Under the pieces are notes generated by a model that was given only the letters and a program-made list of their open reading frames with translations, did not search any database and was not told where the DNA came from. The position numbers and the translations under genes are program-made. A stretch of 64,000 nt of DNA from Theocolax elegans (taxonomy: Eukaryota > Arthropoda > Insecta > Hymenoptera > Cerocephalidae): contig CM047426.1 of assembly GCA_026168455.1 (NCBI GenBank), forward strand, positions 238,501 to 302,500, read 5' to 3'. How positions within the stretch are numbered: the stretch's first letter is position 1; every line of letters begins with the position of its first letter. Shown here one piece after another: positions 52,954 to 63,304 of the stretch.

Positions 52954-53056
52954 AGAGTTGCGATCCATTTCGCCGCTGCGGCTCTATAACGTACCACGCG
53001 CACGCGCACGCGCATCCTACCTTTTGTTCGGAACCCTCGAGTTTATTCTCAGCTCT

Positions 53057-53072
53057 CCCCCCCCCCCCCCCC
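53057..53072 (+). repeat. C16 homopolymer
   Basis: Sixteen consecutive C. Confidence 0.9.
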
Positions 53073-53440
53073 ACCAACTTGGCTTCTTATTTTTTCGACT
53101 CGAAGACAATCGCCGATTAATAATTGGGGATATCGCTCAGCCGGGCGGCCCGCCGACGAGTGAGGATTTTCGTGATGTACACGTGCGGAGGGAGAGACGC
53201 AAGGAGTGCACTCGCTTCCTCGCGATCGCGCTCGCGCTCGCGCTTTTACCGAAATTAAATAAACTTCTTTGCTTACGACTGAGAGGGTTATTCTTCCTTT
53301 ACGGCAAGATCGTAAAAAGTAGAGTTCTTCTTTCCTGCTTTCCCGAGTTTTCTTGGATCAGCCACTTTTTATTTTGTTTCTCAATTTGTTCGAGTCCCGG
53401 GGAAATCGTTTATTAATCGAGTTGCACCCACCACTTTTTC

Positions 53441-54397
53441 AAATCAAATTCTCGATTCGCGAATTATGAACTTTCAATCAGATTATTAATTTTATATTTC
53501 ATCGGTTTATACCTTAAGATTACTTGATTCCAATCACCGTTCAAACGGGATATTTATTTTCGTTTAATTACATATTTATATTCACAATACATTACTTGGG
53601 TTTAGTGTGAATGCAGAGATGAAAAACAAGATAAGAATACACTAAACTATAAAATATATTATTATCTATTAAAATTGAATGAATCATCTAAGTGAATCAG
53701 TATTGTCGAGTGATTTGCTTTTGATGAAGGAGTAAAACTCCCTGATAGAGAATTGCCTAGTTTGACTCGGCAGTGCAGTAATTATTAGGAAAATCTATTG
53801 GCTTTTTTAAATAATCACTTTTTTTATTCATCAAGTCGGTTTATATATGTTAGATATTGTATTTATGCATTGGTCTATCCTTACCGAGTACTTTTTATTC
53901 AAGAAGATAAAAATATAGACCTGCACTTTCTTAGCTAGAGATTTTTCAGTAAACTAGCCAATCACAAGGAGATTATAGCGAAGGGCTCGCGAATAACTTT
54001 CGAATACTTCTACCAGGGCTATTCTACATTTAAATATGTTCCATAATGCATCTATAATCAATTGACCAGTGATGTAATTAGTTTAAATAATTATTAAAAA
54101 TAAATTTACAGCACATAATACATAGTTAACGGGTTTGTTATAGGTATAGGTAGATATAATAAATATTTAAAAAAATGTATCTTAGCTACAAGGTTATTAT
54201 TACGTAGATACGGAAAAGAAATGGGAATTGGGAAAAGGGCAAAAGGTCAAAGTGAATCAACGGATAAAAGAATATTGAAAATTAACAAATTTATTTAGGG
54301 AACGTTGCAATAATGTACACTAATCTGACTATTGAATATATGGATTTGTGCCTCCTCGCATCGATACTCAATTTGTAGAGCCGTTCTCAACATAAAT
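53441..54397. other. AT-rich flank of the Penelope-like insertion
   Basis: AT-rich DNA with no recognisable gene. It does not encode the missing upstream reverse-transcriptase part of the element that follows, so it is host sequence or another, unrecognised repeat. Confidence 0.6.
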
Positions 54398-54410
54398 TAC
54401 AAATTACCAA
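54398..54410 (+). repeat. Left target-site duplication of the Penelope-like element
   Basis: TACAAATTACCAA is repeated exactly at 55480-55492, just past the 3' end of the element. The pair brackets the element's coding remnant and 3' motif. Confidence 0.7.
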
Positions 54411-54411
54411 T

Positions 54412-55143
54412 TGGTTTAGAAAAACATCAAATTCTACTAGGTTATTGAGTTTTAAATCTAATCATACTGTTCAGCAGAAGCGCAATATTGTGTATAATTT
54501 AATAGACAGAGCGTTAAAATTGTCTCATCAACAATTTCATAAGGATAATATCAATATAGTTAAGGAATTACTGAGAATGAATGACTATCCGTTGAAATTT
54601 ATTAACTCGGCTATTGAAAATAGATTAAGAAAAATAAAATATGAAAATAACAACAAATTTATGAAAAAGCGACCTACAATATGTACAATATCACTACCGT
54701 ATAACAGAGATTTTTATAATAAATGTTCAAAAATGTTAAAAAAATACAATATAAATGTTTGTCCGTTAATGTGCAAAAAATTAGATAATGTTATAACTTT
54801 AGGTAAAGACAAAACATCGAAGTGGGATATGACTGGTGTAGTATATAAGTTTAATTGTAAAAATTGTCTGGCTACATATATAGGTGAAACAAAACGTGGT
54901 CTTAAAACAAGAATTAAAGAACATCAAAAAAATAATAACCCGGAAGCAGTTGTTACTGCACATATTGCAAATAATAAAGATCATGATTTTAATTGGATGA
55001 ATGTAAAAATATTAGACTATGAACCTTGTTATAAAAAACGTTTAATTTCAGAAATGTTATATATTAATTATTATAACGGTACTTTAAATAGAAAAGAAGA
55101 TACACAATTTCTACACCGACAATATACAAATATAATGGTTTGA
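54412..55143 (+). pseudogene. Penelope-like polyprotein remnant with GIY-YIG endonuclease
   Basis: The frame is open from the truncation point and ends at TGA 55141-55143; no genuine start codon exists, since the 5' part is missing. It opens with WFRKT...LSFKSNH, the conserved block at the end of the Penelope-like reverse transcriptase, followed by the linker IVYNLIDRALKLS. The endonuclease follows: GVVY, a C-x2-C pair inside the GIY-to-YIG interval, YIGETKRGL, R and EH in TRIKEH, and the late glutamate in SEMLYI. The C-x2-C with later histidines matches the zinc-binding insertion typical of Penelope-type endonucleases. The enzyme would nick DNA to prime reverse transcription. There are no internal stops, so the insertion is probably fairly recent. 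Confidence 0.9.
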
Positions 55144-55381
55144 TTTAGCGTTGACCTATGTATGTAGATAATTCAATTGAGGTTTTACTTACACATTCAA
55201 AATTTGTTTTGATATAAATACAGGTGCTTTACATATGTTCTGGTTATTCGACTTAGCTCCTTGAGCAGTATTAATTGTTTTCGTTCGTTCAGTGTCATAG
55301 GTATATATCGGTTTTCTATAATTGTCTATATTGATGTAATGTTATAATTTATACAGTTGTGTTAAATAAATATTTCAGTAC

Positions 55382-55414
55382 CTGAAGAGGTCTGCAAATA
55401 AGCAGACGAAACGT
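55382..55414 (+). ncRNA. Hammerhead-like ribozyme motif of the Penelope-like element
   Basis: CTGAAGA (core C3 to A9 pattern CUGANGA) is followed by one unpaired G. A 6-bp stem (GTCTGC/GCAGAC) closes an AAATAA loop, and GAAAC follows. Hammerhead motifs are an established feature of Penelope-like elements. The extra G and the undefined stems I and III mean self-cleavage is not assured. Confidence 0.6.
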
Positions 55415-55479
55415 TGTACTAAAAAGTAAAAATTTGTTTTTTACTGTGTGACCCTCATCATCGCAACAATTATTTAAAA

Positions 55480-55492
55480 TACAAATTACCAA
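55480..55492 (+). repeat. Right target-site duplication of the Penelope-like element
   Basis: Exact copy of the 13-bp word at 54398-54410, lying directly after the element's A-rich terminus. Confidence 0.7.
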
Positions 55493-55933
55493 GTTGAAAG
55501 AGGAAATTGTGGGAAATTTCGGTATTCATTAGATTGGCGTTTGTCGATGATTCATGGATTTTTTAAGTACGTCAGGGGTTTCTTTTCATCCAAGTTAGCC
55601 AAACTTTTCCAAGGAACGTATATACCGTTTAATCCCAAGGCGTATGGACGGTACATTTTTGCGCTCGTTCACGGCTCGTTCATGGTTCGTTCATGGCTCG
55701 TTCAAGCTCGTTCGCGACTCGTTACGGCGGTACACGAAGAAAGGAAAATTTCCAAATGCCTTGATTTAAGGTTAACGTGTGCATGTTGGCGCAGCTATAG
55801 CTAAGGTGAGGGAGGGGCTCGAGCTCTTAAGAGGTAGACTCGAGGACCGAGGACCGTCCCGCGAAAGGGAGGTGGGGAGAAAAATGTCTTAATACGTTCG
55901 AGTAATCCGGTCTTTATCAAGCCAAGGAAGAAT

Positions 55934-56003
55934 GAACTCGCGTAACTCGTAACTCGCAACTCGCGTAACTCGCGTAACTCGCAACTCGCAACTCGTAACT
56001 CGG
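55934..56003 (+). repeat. AACTCG-based minisatellite
   Basis: About nine units alternating AACTCGC, AACTCGT and AACTCGCGT, a mixed 7/9-bp period. Confidence 0.85.
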
Positions 56004-57586
56004 CAGAGTCGTTACTTCGGGCTCGGTCCCTCTTCGGGGGCGCAGTTTACTCGGTGGCCGGCACGTTTATCGCTCTCCCGAACACGCGCCGCTGCTCATT
56101 TAACTTTTCGCGCTGCAATGAGCAATTCCGGGCCAATAAAAACTCGAGCTGGCCGGGCCGGGACGGTTCTCCTGCTGCCCTCGGCCGACCACACCAAGCC
56201 GCACGCGCCCGCTCTTCTCTAATTTACTCTCAATTGCTCTCCCCACCCCAGCCGACTTTCCCTTACCCCGCTCCGGGCGAACGGATTTTACTTTTTCAAC
56301 AGATTTGTTTATTTTTTTATTTCCCACGTACACGCGTCACCTATTTCCCCGTGTTACTCGGTTTTCGCAGAATTTCCACGGGCGCCTCCACCTTCTTGAC
56401 AGTTTTCCCCTCGGTTACCCGGGGATTCGCCTCGAAGAAGAGGAACCGCGAGAACGCGATGTTCATTAGTTTGAGTAAACGCAAACGGAATCCCGCGATA
56501 GCCCGGCCAAACTCACACTCGTGCACTTGGTTAATTTAATACATTTTATTATATTGGCTCATCTCTGTGTACTTTGCCTTTGCGTACCCTCGGGTTCGAT
56601 TCGATACCGTTTAGCTGTCTCGAGCGCAATTCCAAATATCCGGGCGTCCCCGTCCCCGCCCTCGACATCGGTGCCCCATCTATTTGCTCGTGGCACACAG
56701 TTTGGATTAATGCGTTTAAAGTGATTAAACAAATCCATCGACGGGAGCTTTGGATTCTGCCTAGTTTGGTGCCTATTACCCGGATGGTGGGGGGTGTGCC
56801 CCATGTCCATCTCGATCCGGCCGTAGGCACGTACGAGTTTCGAAAATGAGAGAGTGGTTAGAGTGGTTGGAACCGGGTCGGGACCTCGGCGTCTTGGCGT
56901 TACGCGTACGGAGTACTGGAACTCCTCCGCGCGCGAGCGAGAGACCCAACGTGAGGCGCGGAGAGCGCGGCCTTGTTCCTTGTTCGCGACACACACTTTC
57001 CAAAGTGCATTCGCGCATTCGAAACAACGCCAACTATCCAATTAATTATTCACATGAATATTCCACCAGCAACCAACGCGTCTCGCGCTCCCGCGTTATT
57101 TTCAATTCACGACGGATTAATCCCGTGCTCTTTTAGCTATATATACGTAAACGTATTTGTCAAACAGATTTGCCTCGAGAATACCCGTCGCGAAACGTTG
57201 CGCTTTTTATATCAGGTGCAACGACGTTATCCAACCGTGCGCTCCACCGTACACATATCTCTGCCCCCCCCCCCTCTCTCTCTCTCTCATTTAATGTGTA
57301 TATAAGTGTGCATGTGTACAGGCAGTGTCATTGTGAGGTAACAATTAAGCTGTCCAGGTCGAAGAAAAACAACGCGGTAATCATCATCGGTCGTGTGCAT
57401 GCGTACACATCGCAGATTCACTGGGCAAATGGTCATAGTCTTTGGTTGCGCGTATCCGTTAGAGTAAGTCCGTCTAGTGCGCGTACGTGTGGGCCTATTT
57501 TCACTCTCTGGGAAAGTTTGTTGAAAATTGGACATTTTTGGATATTTGTCGCGAACCATCTTGTTCCATTCTCGTCCCGAACGTCG

Positions 57587-57590
<4 letters not shown>

Positions 57591-57657
<67 letters not shown>
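57591..57657 (+). repeat. (TC)33 microsatellite
   Basis: The longest dinucleotide tract in the window, uninterrupted over about 67 bp. Confidence 0.95.
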
Positions 57658-57660
<3 letters not shown>

Positions 57661-58779
57661 GTGCCAAGTCGAAGCTGCTGCATTGGAAATAAATACTGTC
57701 GACGCGAATTCTCTCCTAACTTACTCCTGCATTTTCAAAGCACTCTTCCTAATGCCTCTTTCCCGGTACGTTTTCAACGCGACTCCCGCTTATTCGAACC
57801 TTTTGTTTATTTCGTACGCTCCAATAATACCGAGATTTTTATTTCTCTGTAGAGGTGTACAGCCCGATTACTTGAAATACTGAACAACTCTTACACTTAT
57901 TTCGTGTTTCAGTCTTATTAGTTATTTGCCTTACCGCCTCCCCCCCCCTCCCCCCGCCACACCGCTCCGGGATTCCTTCATCATAATAATAACAAGTTTT
58001 TTCTAAGCTAATAGTTTTAAAATATAGCACAAAATATATTCATCGCTACTCATTTCGGCGAAAAAACGCGTTTTTACTTATTTTTATTTTTGAAACACTG
58101 TGTGCGAAATGCCTGTGCAGCGTGTGCGAAATACCACTTTCACGCACTAGTGTGCGAAATTCGCGCATGCGCAGATTTCTTAAATATTTTGTATTTAATA
58201 TCAATCAATTAAAAGAATCTAAAACAACTGGAAAATAATTAAAATTAATACATATAAAATTTTAAGAAATGTAAAAACAAATTTATTTCCAAATATGAAT
58301 TTTCGTGCGTGAATCGGCTGTTTCGCACACTTGTATCGTAATGTACTATTTTTAATCTAACCCAATAATCAAAAAGATTTATTTTGGTTAGTCCAAGATA
58401 ATACTGGTATTTCTACAAATTCCAGATTAATAATTAAAAAAATAACTTCTTAATAAGAAGTTGTTGTGCAAAACTTATTAGGTTACTGTATCTTCTATTA
58501 TTGCGCCTTATTTATTTATAGTTATACTTATACCTTTTTTGTAATGGTTAAACACTCATTATTGTAATATTTGTGTTATATGCGTATAGAAATAGAATTG
58601 CATTTATTTGAATTTGAAAATTGCTATACGTTAAGGTTATTTATATTTTCTATATTATACCTCTTGCATATAATTTACATTAGATGTGTGCCAGTGATGT
58701 TTAGGTTATTAGTTTATTGCTATTACACATGCTCGGACGAAAATATTCTCATAAAAAATGACAATATTATTGAGTAATC

Positions 58780-59465
58780 GATAAACTACAGAATTGAGAA
58801 TTATTACAAAAATTACTATATTTTCATAGGAACAATATACTTACACATATCTGTTGAATATTTCAAATCTTGTAAAACTTGACAAATCTGTCTCTCGATT
58901 ACTCAATGACATAGTAATATTTACTACAAAACTTTCCCCCGCGTTTACACATGCAAATAACTTATTTTAGTGAAAGTTCAATTCAACAATTCTAATGGAT
59001 TTCCCCAATAAATGAACATTCGATTTTTTTGAAGAAACAAATAACGAACAAAATCCCTCCCTGCATTTGAATATTAATACAATATACATATTATATATTA
59101 ATATTGTATACGAGAAGAGTTAGCATAATGTTTCCGATTGAAACCTGAGCCGATCGAGGACCGTTTGTTCATTAAAATTTCGAATTGATTTTCGAGATTC
59201 TTTTCAATTATTATTGAATGTATACATTACCTATAGGTATAACAGCTTTTCGCGAATAGGCGTACCGAACTTACTGTTATAAAGCTGTACAAATATCGAT
59301 GAAACTTTCATATTTCAAAACAGTAAATTAATATTACAATAATAAATGGAATTGTAATGTATATATTACCGAAAAATGATGTATTGCAAGGTTTCCGTTG
59401 CAATTGGAGAAAATGATGTTGCAGATCTCTCGTGGTAAAAGGTGAATATTGATTCGACGTATAGG

Positions 59466-59497
<32 letters not shown>

Positions 59498-60089
59498 TAC
59501 AATTTAATCAGAAATTCAATCGTCTTTTTATACGTCGGATATTCGTTTGAAGAGCGCGAATCCGCAGTTAGACTTAAAGGAACTGCCGGGAGATTAACTC
59601 GGTTAACCCAGCTCGAGGGCAGCTGCAGAGATTAGCCTAAGAGGTCGAAATCAACGAGCTATCCAACCTCCTAGGCAAACTTTAGCCCGGGTTCGATCTC
59701 GTGTTCGGGTTTGCGGATCGTACCTGTGCAGTGTGTATACCTTCGTGCCGACCGAGAGACGCTTCTCGCTTCGGTCAGCTCCGATCGAGGCTTCCGTCTC
59801 CGACTACCCCGTCCTCTTACTCTTTTCAACCACCACCCACACCACCACCCCACCACCTCCCCCCCCCCTAACCGGTTGTCATTACGAACGTGTCCGCGCA
59901 TCCTGCGGTCGTTACGACATCTCCGTTATACACCACCAAAACATGTACTTCCCAATAAACCGTGGCCGAGTGTCCGTGTCGCTTGGGACTTAGGTAAGAT
60001 AGTTATCACGGGAAAACCAACCCCACCGAGCACCGACTCGACGATTTTCGGTACTACGACGAATATTTATGCATAGTATCTCTCAGAAT
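58780..60089 (+). repeat. 1.31-kb tandem duplication, copy 1
   Basis: The unit starts at GATAAACTAC and ends in CTCTCAGAAT. Its left two thirds are AT-rich and include a TA array (about 59465-59486). The right third is CpG-rich and ends near a donor-like TTAG/GTAAGAT at about 59993. The unit has no recognised protein. A tRNA-promoter-like pair (TTAGCCTAAGAGG near 59632 and GGTTCGATCTC near 59690) is present but does not fold as a tRNA. Confidence 0.9.
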
Positions 60090-60090
60090 G

Positions 60091-60775
60091 GATAAACTAC
60101 AGAATTGAGAATTATTACAAAAATTACTATATTTTCATAGGAACAATATACTTACACATATCTGTTGAATATTTCAAATCTTGTAAAACTTGACAAATCT
60201 GTCTCTCGATTACTCAATGACATAGTAATATTTACTACAAAACTTTCCCCCGCGTTTACACATGCAAATAACTTATTTTAGTGAAAGTTCAATTCAACAA
60301 TTCTAATGGATTTCCCCAATAAATGAACATTCGATTTTTTTGAAGAAACAAATAACGAACAAAATCCCTCCCTGCATTTGAATATTAATACAATATACAT
60401 ATTATATATTAATATTGTATACGAGAAGAGTTAGCATAATGTTTCCGATTGAAACCTGAGCCGATCGAGACCGTTTGTTCATTAAAATTTCGAATTGATT
60501 TTCGAGATTCTTTTCAATTATTATTGAATGTATACATTACCTATAGGTATAACAGCTTTTCGCGAATAGGCGTACCGAACTTACTGTTATAAAGTTGTAC
60601 AAATATCGATGAAACTTTCATATTTCAAAACAGTAAATTAATATTACAATAATAAATGGAATTGTAATGTATATATTACCGAAAAATGATGTATTGCAAG
60701 GTTTCCGTTGCAATTGGAGAAAATGATGTTGCAGATCTCTCGTGGTAAAAGGTGAATATTGATTCGACGTATAGG

Positions 60776-60807
<32 letters not shown>

Positions 60808-61401
60808 TACAATTTAATCAGAAATTCAATCGTCTTTTTATACGTCGGATATTCGTTTGAAGAGCGCGAATCCGCAGTTAGACTTAAAGGAACTGCCGGG
60901 AGATTAACTCGGTTAACCCAGCTCGAGGGCAGCTGCAGAGATTAGCCTAAGAGGTCGAAATCAACGAGCTATCCAACCTCCTAGGCAAACTTTAGCCCGG
61001 GTTCGATCTCGTGTTCGGGTTTGCGGATCGTACCTGTGCAGTGTGTATACCTTCGTGCCGACCGAGAGACGCTTCTCGCTTCGGTCAGCTCCGATCGAGG
61101 CTTCCGTCTCCGACTACCCCGTCCTCTTACTCTTTTCAACCACCACCACCACCACCACCACCACCACCTCCCCCCCCCCCCTACCGGTTGTAATTACGAA
61201 CGTGTCCGCGCATCCTGCGGTCGTTACGACATCTCCGTATACACCACCAAAAACATGTACTTCCCAATAACCGTGGCCGAGTGTCCGTGTCGCTTTGGAC
61301 TTAGGTAAGATATTATCACGGGAAAAACAACCCCACCGAGCACCGACTCGACGATTTCGGTACTACGACGAATATTCTGCATAGTTTTTATCTCTCAGAA
61401 T
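60091..61401 (+). repeat. 1.31-kb tandem duplication, copy 2
   Basis: Direct head-to-tail copy of the preceding unit, with one G at the junction. I see only two differences over roughly the first 1,040 bp: a G deletion and a C-to-T. At least ten differences, mostly single-base indels in or near homopolymers and the CCA array, fall in the last 265 bp. Confidence 0.9.
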
Positions 61402-61950
61402 TTGCGGGGCTATCCAAAATTCGTCAATATTCAACATTAGTCGCTGTTCGTTTATTTCTCCATCTCAATCAATTAGGAATGCGATTATTGTATTACATAT
61501 ATATGTATATTCGTAATAATTTTATATAAATATATTGATCGAGATATATTGCGTCAAGAAATTGGAAGGTGGTACATAGAGTATCCATTACAACATTGAT
61601 CTTTGTGCATTCGAGTTTGAAGAAAGTGGAAAAAGTGAGTGGTTGAAAAAGGAATAAACAAGTTTAACACGGTTGGTTGCATCATTGGGTTTTCCTGAGC
61701 CGTGGGACAATAACAAACTACTTGGAAACTCCTCCAAAGAAACTAATAATTCCGGCTTAACGAATACGTTTATACCCAGTAAATATGAGGATGAGGATAA
61801 AAAAGTTTAAATTTACTTATAAAACTGGAGGTTAAAGGTGAACAATTACCTCGTAGAAGATAAGATAATTATTGCATTTTTAAGATAATTCTATTTTTAT
61901 ACTTATTTATATTTTAATTACACCTTTTTATAAGTAATTTATACTCCATA
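61402..61950. other. AT-rich spacer, nothing recognised
   Basis: Sequence between the tandem duplication and the subrepeat array. No gene, terminus or RNA is visible. Confidence 0.55.
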
Positions 61951-62640
61951 ATAGTTTTCTGCAATTGAAAGTACTCAAATCAAAAACACCTTTCAAAAAG
62001 GTGTCAAAACCCGCAAGTATATGTGTTATTCTAATCAAACTTTGAAAATTGTTATCTGTTAAATAAAATTGTTATCTGTCTGATAAATTTTAAAGTATAA
62101 GATAAAAATATCTTTGATTCTAATTTCCATATTTTCTCTACTTATTTATATTTTTATTACACCTTTTCTATATCTAACTTACCTATATTCCATAATATTT
62201 TTCTGCAATTGAAAGTATTCAATTCGAAAACACCTTCCAAGAAGGTGTCAAAACCCGCAAGTATTGTGCTATTCTAATCAAACTTTGAAAATTGTTATCT
62301 GATAAATAAATTCTGCAATTCAATCTGACATTGTTATCTGATAAATAAATAATTTTAATTTCTAACTACCTTATTTTATCTATTTCTTTGAATTTTAATG
62401 AAACATTTTTATAAATATTACGAAAATTTCGTATAAAAAATTTCTGCAATTGAAGGAATTGAAATGAAACTGAAATCGACAAGTATTTTGAATCGTACCA
62501 TAAATTTATATTTTATATAAACATTTTTATATATATTACTTAAACTTCGTAAAAAGTTTCTGCAATTGAAAGGACTGAAATGAAACTGTAATCGACAAGT
62601 ATTTTGAACCATGCAAAAATTTCTACCAATCTGAATACAG
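61951..62640 (+). repeat. TTCTGCAATTGAA subrepeat array
   Basis: The word CTGCAATTGAA recurs at about 61959, 62202, 62442 and 62560, spaced about 243, 240 and 118 bp. The first two units share long stretches, including a small hairpin (CACCTTCCAAGAAGGTG at 62231-62247 and its variant near 61987), then AAAACCCGCAAGTAT and CAAACTTTGAAAATTG. The last two share TGAAATGAAACTG and ATCGACAAGTATTTTGAA. The array forms part of the left arm of the inverted repeat. Confidence 0.85.
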
Positions 62641-62859
62641 ATTTTTTTATATGAAAAGTATCTTACACTATTATTTTTCATTTCTGGCCCTCACATGTTT
62701 TACAGTAATAAATAAATAATATTCTAATGATATTAATTTGTGCAAAATTAATTTCTGCAATACTAATAAAATGGACATTTCTATTTTATTCTTTTAAATA
62801 ATAAAATAATACTTGCACCACCGTTGGTTAAACGCTTCATATATGTGTTAATTCTGACT
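62164..62859 (+). repeat. Left arm of large inverted repeat
   Basis: At least 696 bp that reappear in reverse complement at 63305-64000 with no net indel and about one visible substitution (near 62782). The true arm is probably longer, because its partner runs off the window end. It includes most of the subrepeat array. Confidence 0.95.
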
Positions 62860-63304
62860 TACTAATGTATTCCTTTACATTTATGAAAGTATATAATACC
62901 GTGAAGAAACTGCAATGAGTAATAATATATAAATATTGCAATACTATCTGGCAATTTTAATATCCTACATCACCAATGATAAAATAGACATCATTATTTT
63001 TATCTAATAAAGTTCCTAAAAGAGGCCTGCGATGGCTTGGTCGGTAGGGCGACGGATTCATAATCTGGAGGTCCCAGGTTTGATTCCCGTCCCCGGCCGA
63101 TTGATACAAGCACCACTAGCGACTGTATTTTCAACAAGTGCTTTCTTCACCAAGACATCGTATGACCTCCGTCGCTGATTAGCAAGTTTTTCTTAGTAAT
63201 TATGTAAAATAATTATTATTTCGCTTAACTAAGGATATACAATCTACATGATATTACCAATTAATTTTAAGTAATTATTTATAATATGTAACATCAGTTA
63301 ATAT
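62860..63304. other. Spacer of the inverted repeat
   Basis: About 445 bp separating the arms. It is AT-rich except for the tRNA-derived segment. It contains no open frame of note. Confidence 0.8.
63025..63100 (+). mobile_element. tRNA-derived SINE-like head (CAT anticodon)
   Basis: An A-box-like TGGCTTGGTCGG (63033-63044) and a B-box-like GGTTTGATTCC (63077-63087) are correctly spaced. Between them lies an anticodon-like stem-loop with TTCATAA, giving CAT at 63059-63061 as in methionine tRNAs. The T-stem and acceptor stem are mismatched, so a working tRNA is unlikely. A tRNA-derived SINE head or tRNA pseudogene fits best. Confidence 0.65.

Larger units (their letters stand above)
49418..53440. 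other. Non-coding block
   Basis: No gene recognised. AT-rich to about 50,400, CpG-rich around 50,500-51,450 and 52,400-53,300. TAGAGAGGG units lie at 52700-52729. Open frames in 52476-53416 occur on both strands in the same stretch and are discounted. Confidence 0.5.
54411..55479 (+). mobile_element. 5'-truncated Penelope-like retroelement
   Basis: A 1,069-bp fragment with the C-terminal part of a Penelope-like polyprotein, a GIY-YIG endonuclease, a 3' untranslated stretch of about 335 bp and a hammerhead-like motif close to the 3' end. An exact 13-bp direct repeat flanks it, consistent with target-primed insertion and 5' truncation. Most of the reverse transcriptase is absent, so this copy cannot move by itself. 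It shares the AT-rich character of the surrounding 53.4-55.5 kb region, unlike the CpG-rich blocks farther left. Confidence 0.85.
55493..58779. other. Mixed non-coding block
   Basis: No gene recognised. GCTCGTTCA-type units occur at about 55661-55720, and the frames at 55541-57305 overlap on both strands. The block turns AT-rich after 58,020. There a word GTGTGCGAAAT occurs three times (58100, 58122, 58150) and once inverted (58321-58330), together with an NRF-1-like GCGCATGCGC at 58163-58172. This could be a small non-autonomous element or a regulatory cluster. Confidence 0.45.

Noticed and set aside
57170..57883. 237-codon plus-strand open frame
   Set aside because: Its length comes from crossing the (TC)33 tract, which encodes leucine-serine repeats; the flanking residues match no family.
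59632..59705. A-box-like and B-box-like words in the duplicated unit
   Set aside because: The spacing is loose and I cannot fold anticodon, T and acceptor stems; a tRNA call is not supported.
59308..60812. Two identical 64-codon minus-strand frames
   Set aside because: They are copies within the 1.31-kb duplication and start in a TA/CA microsatellite, giving an IYIYIY peptide.
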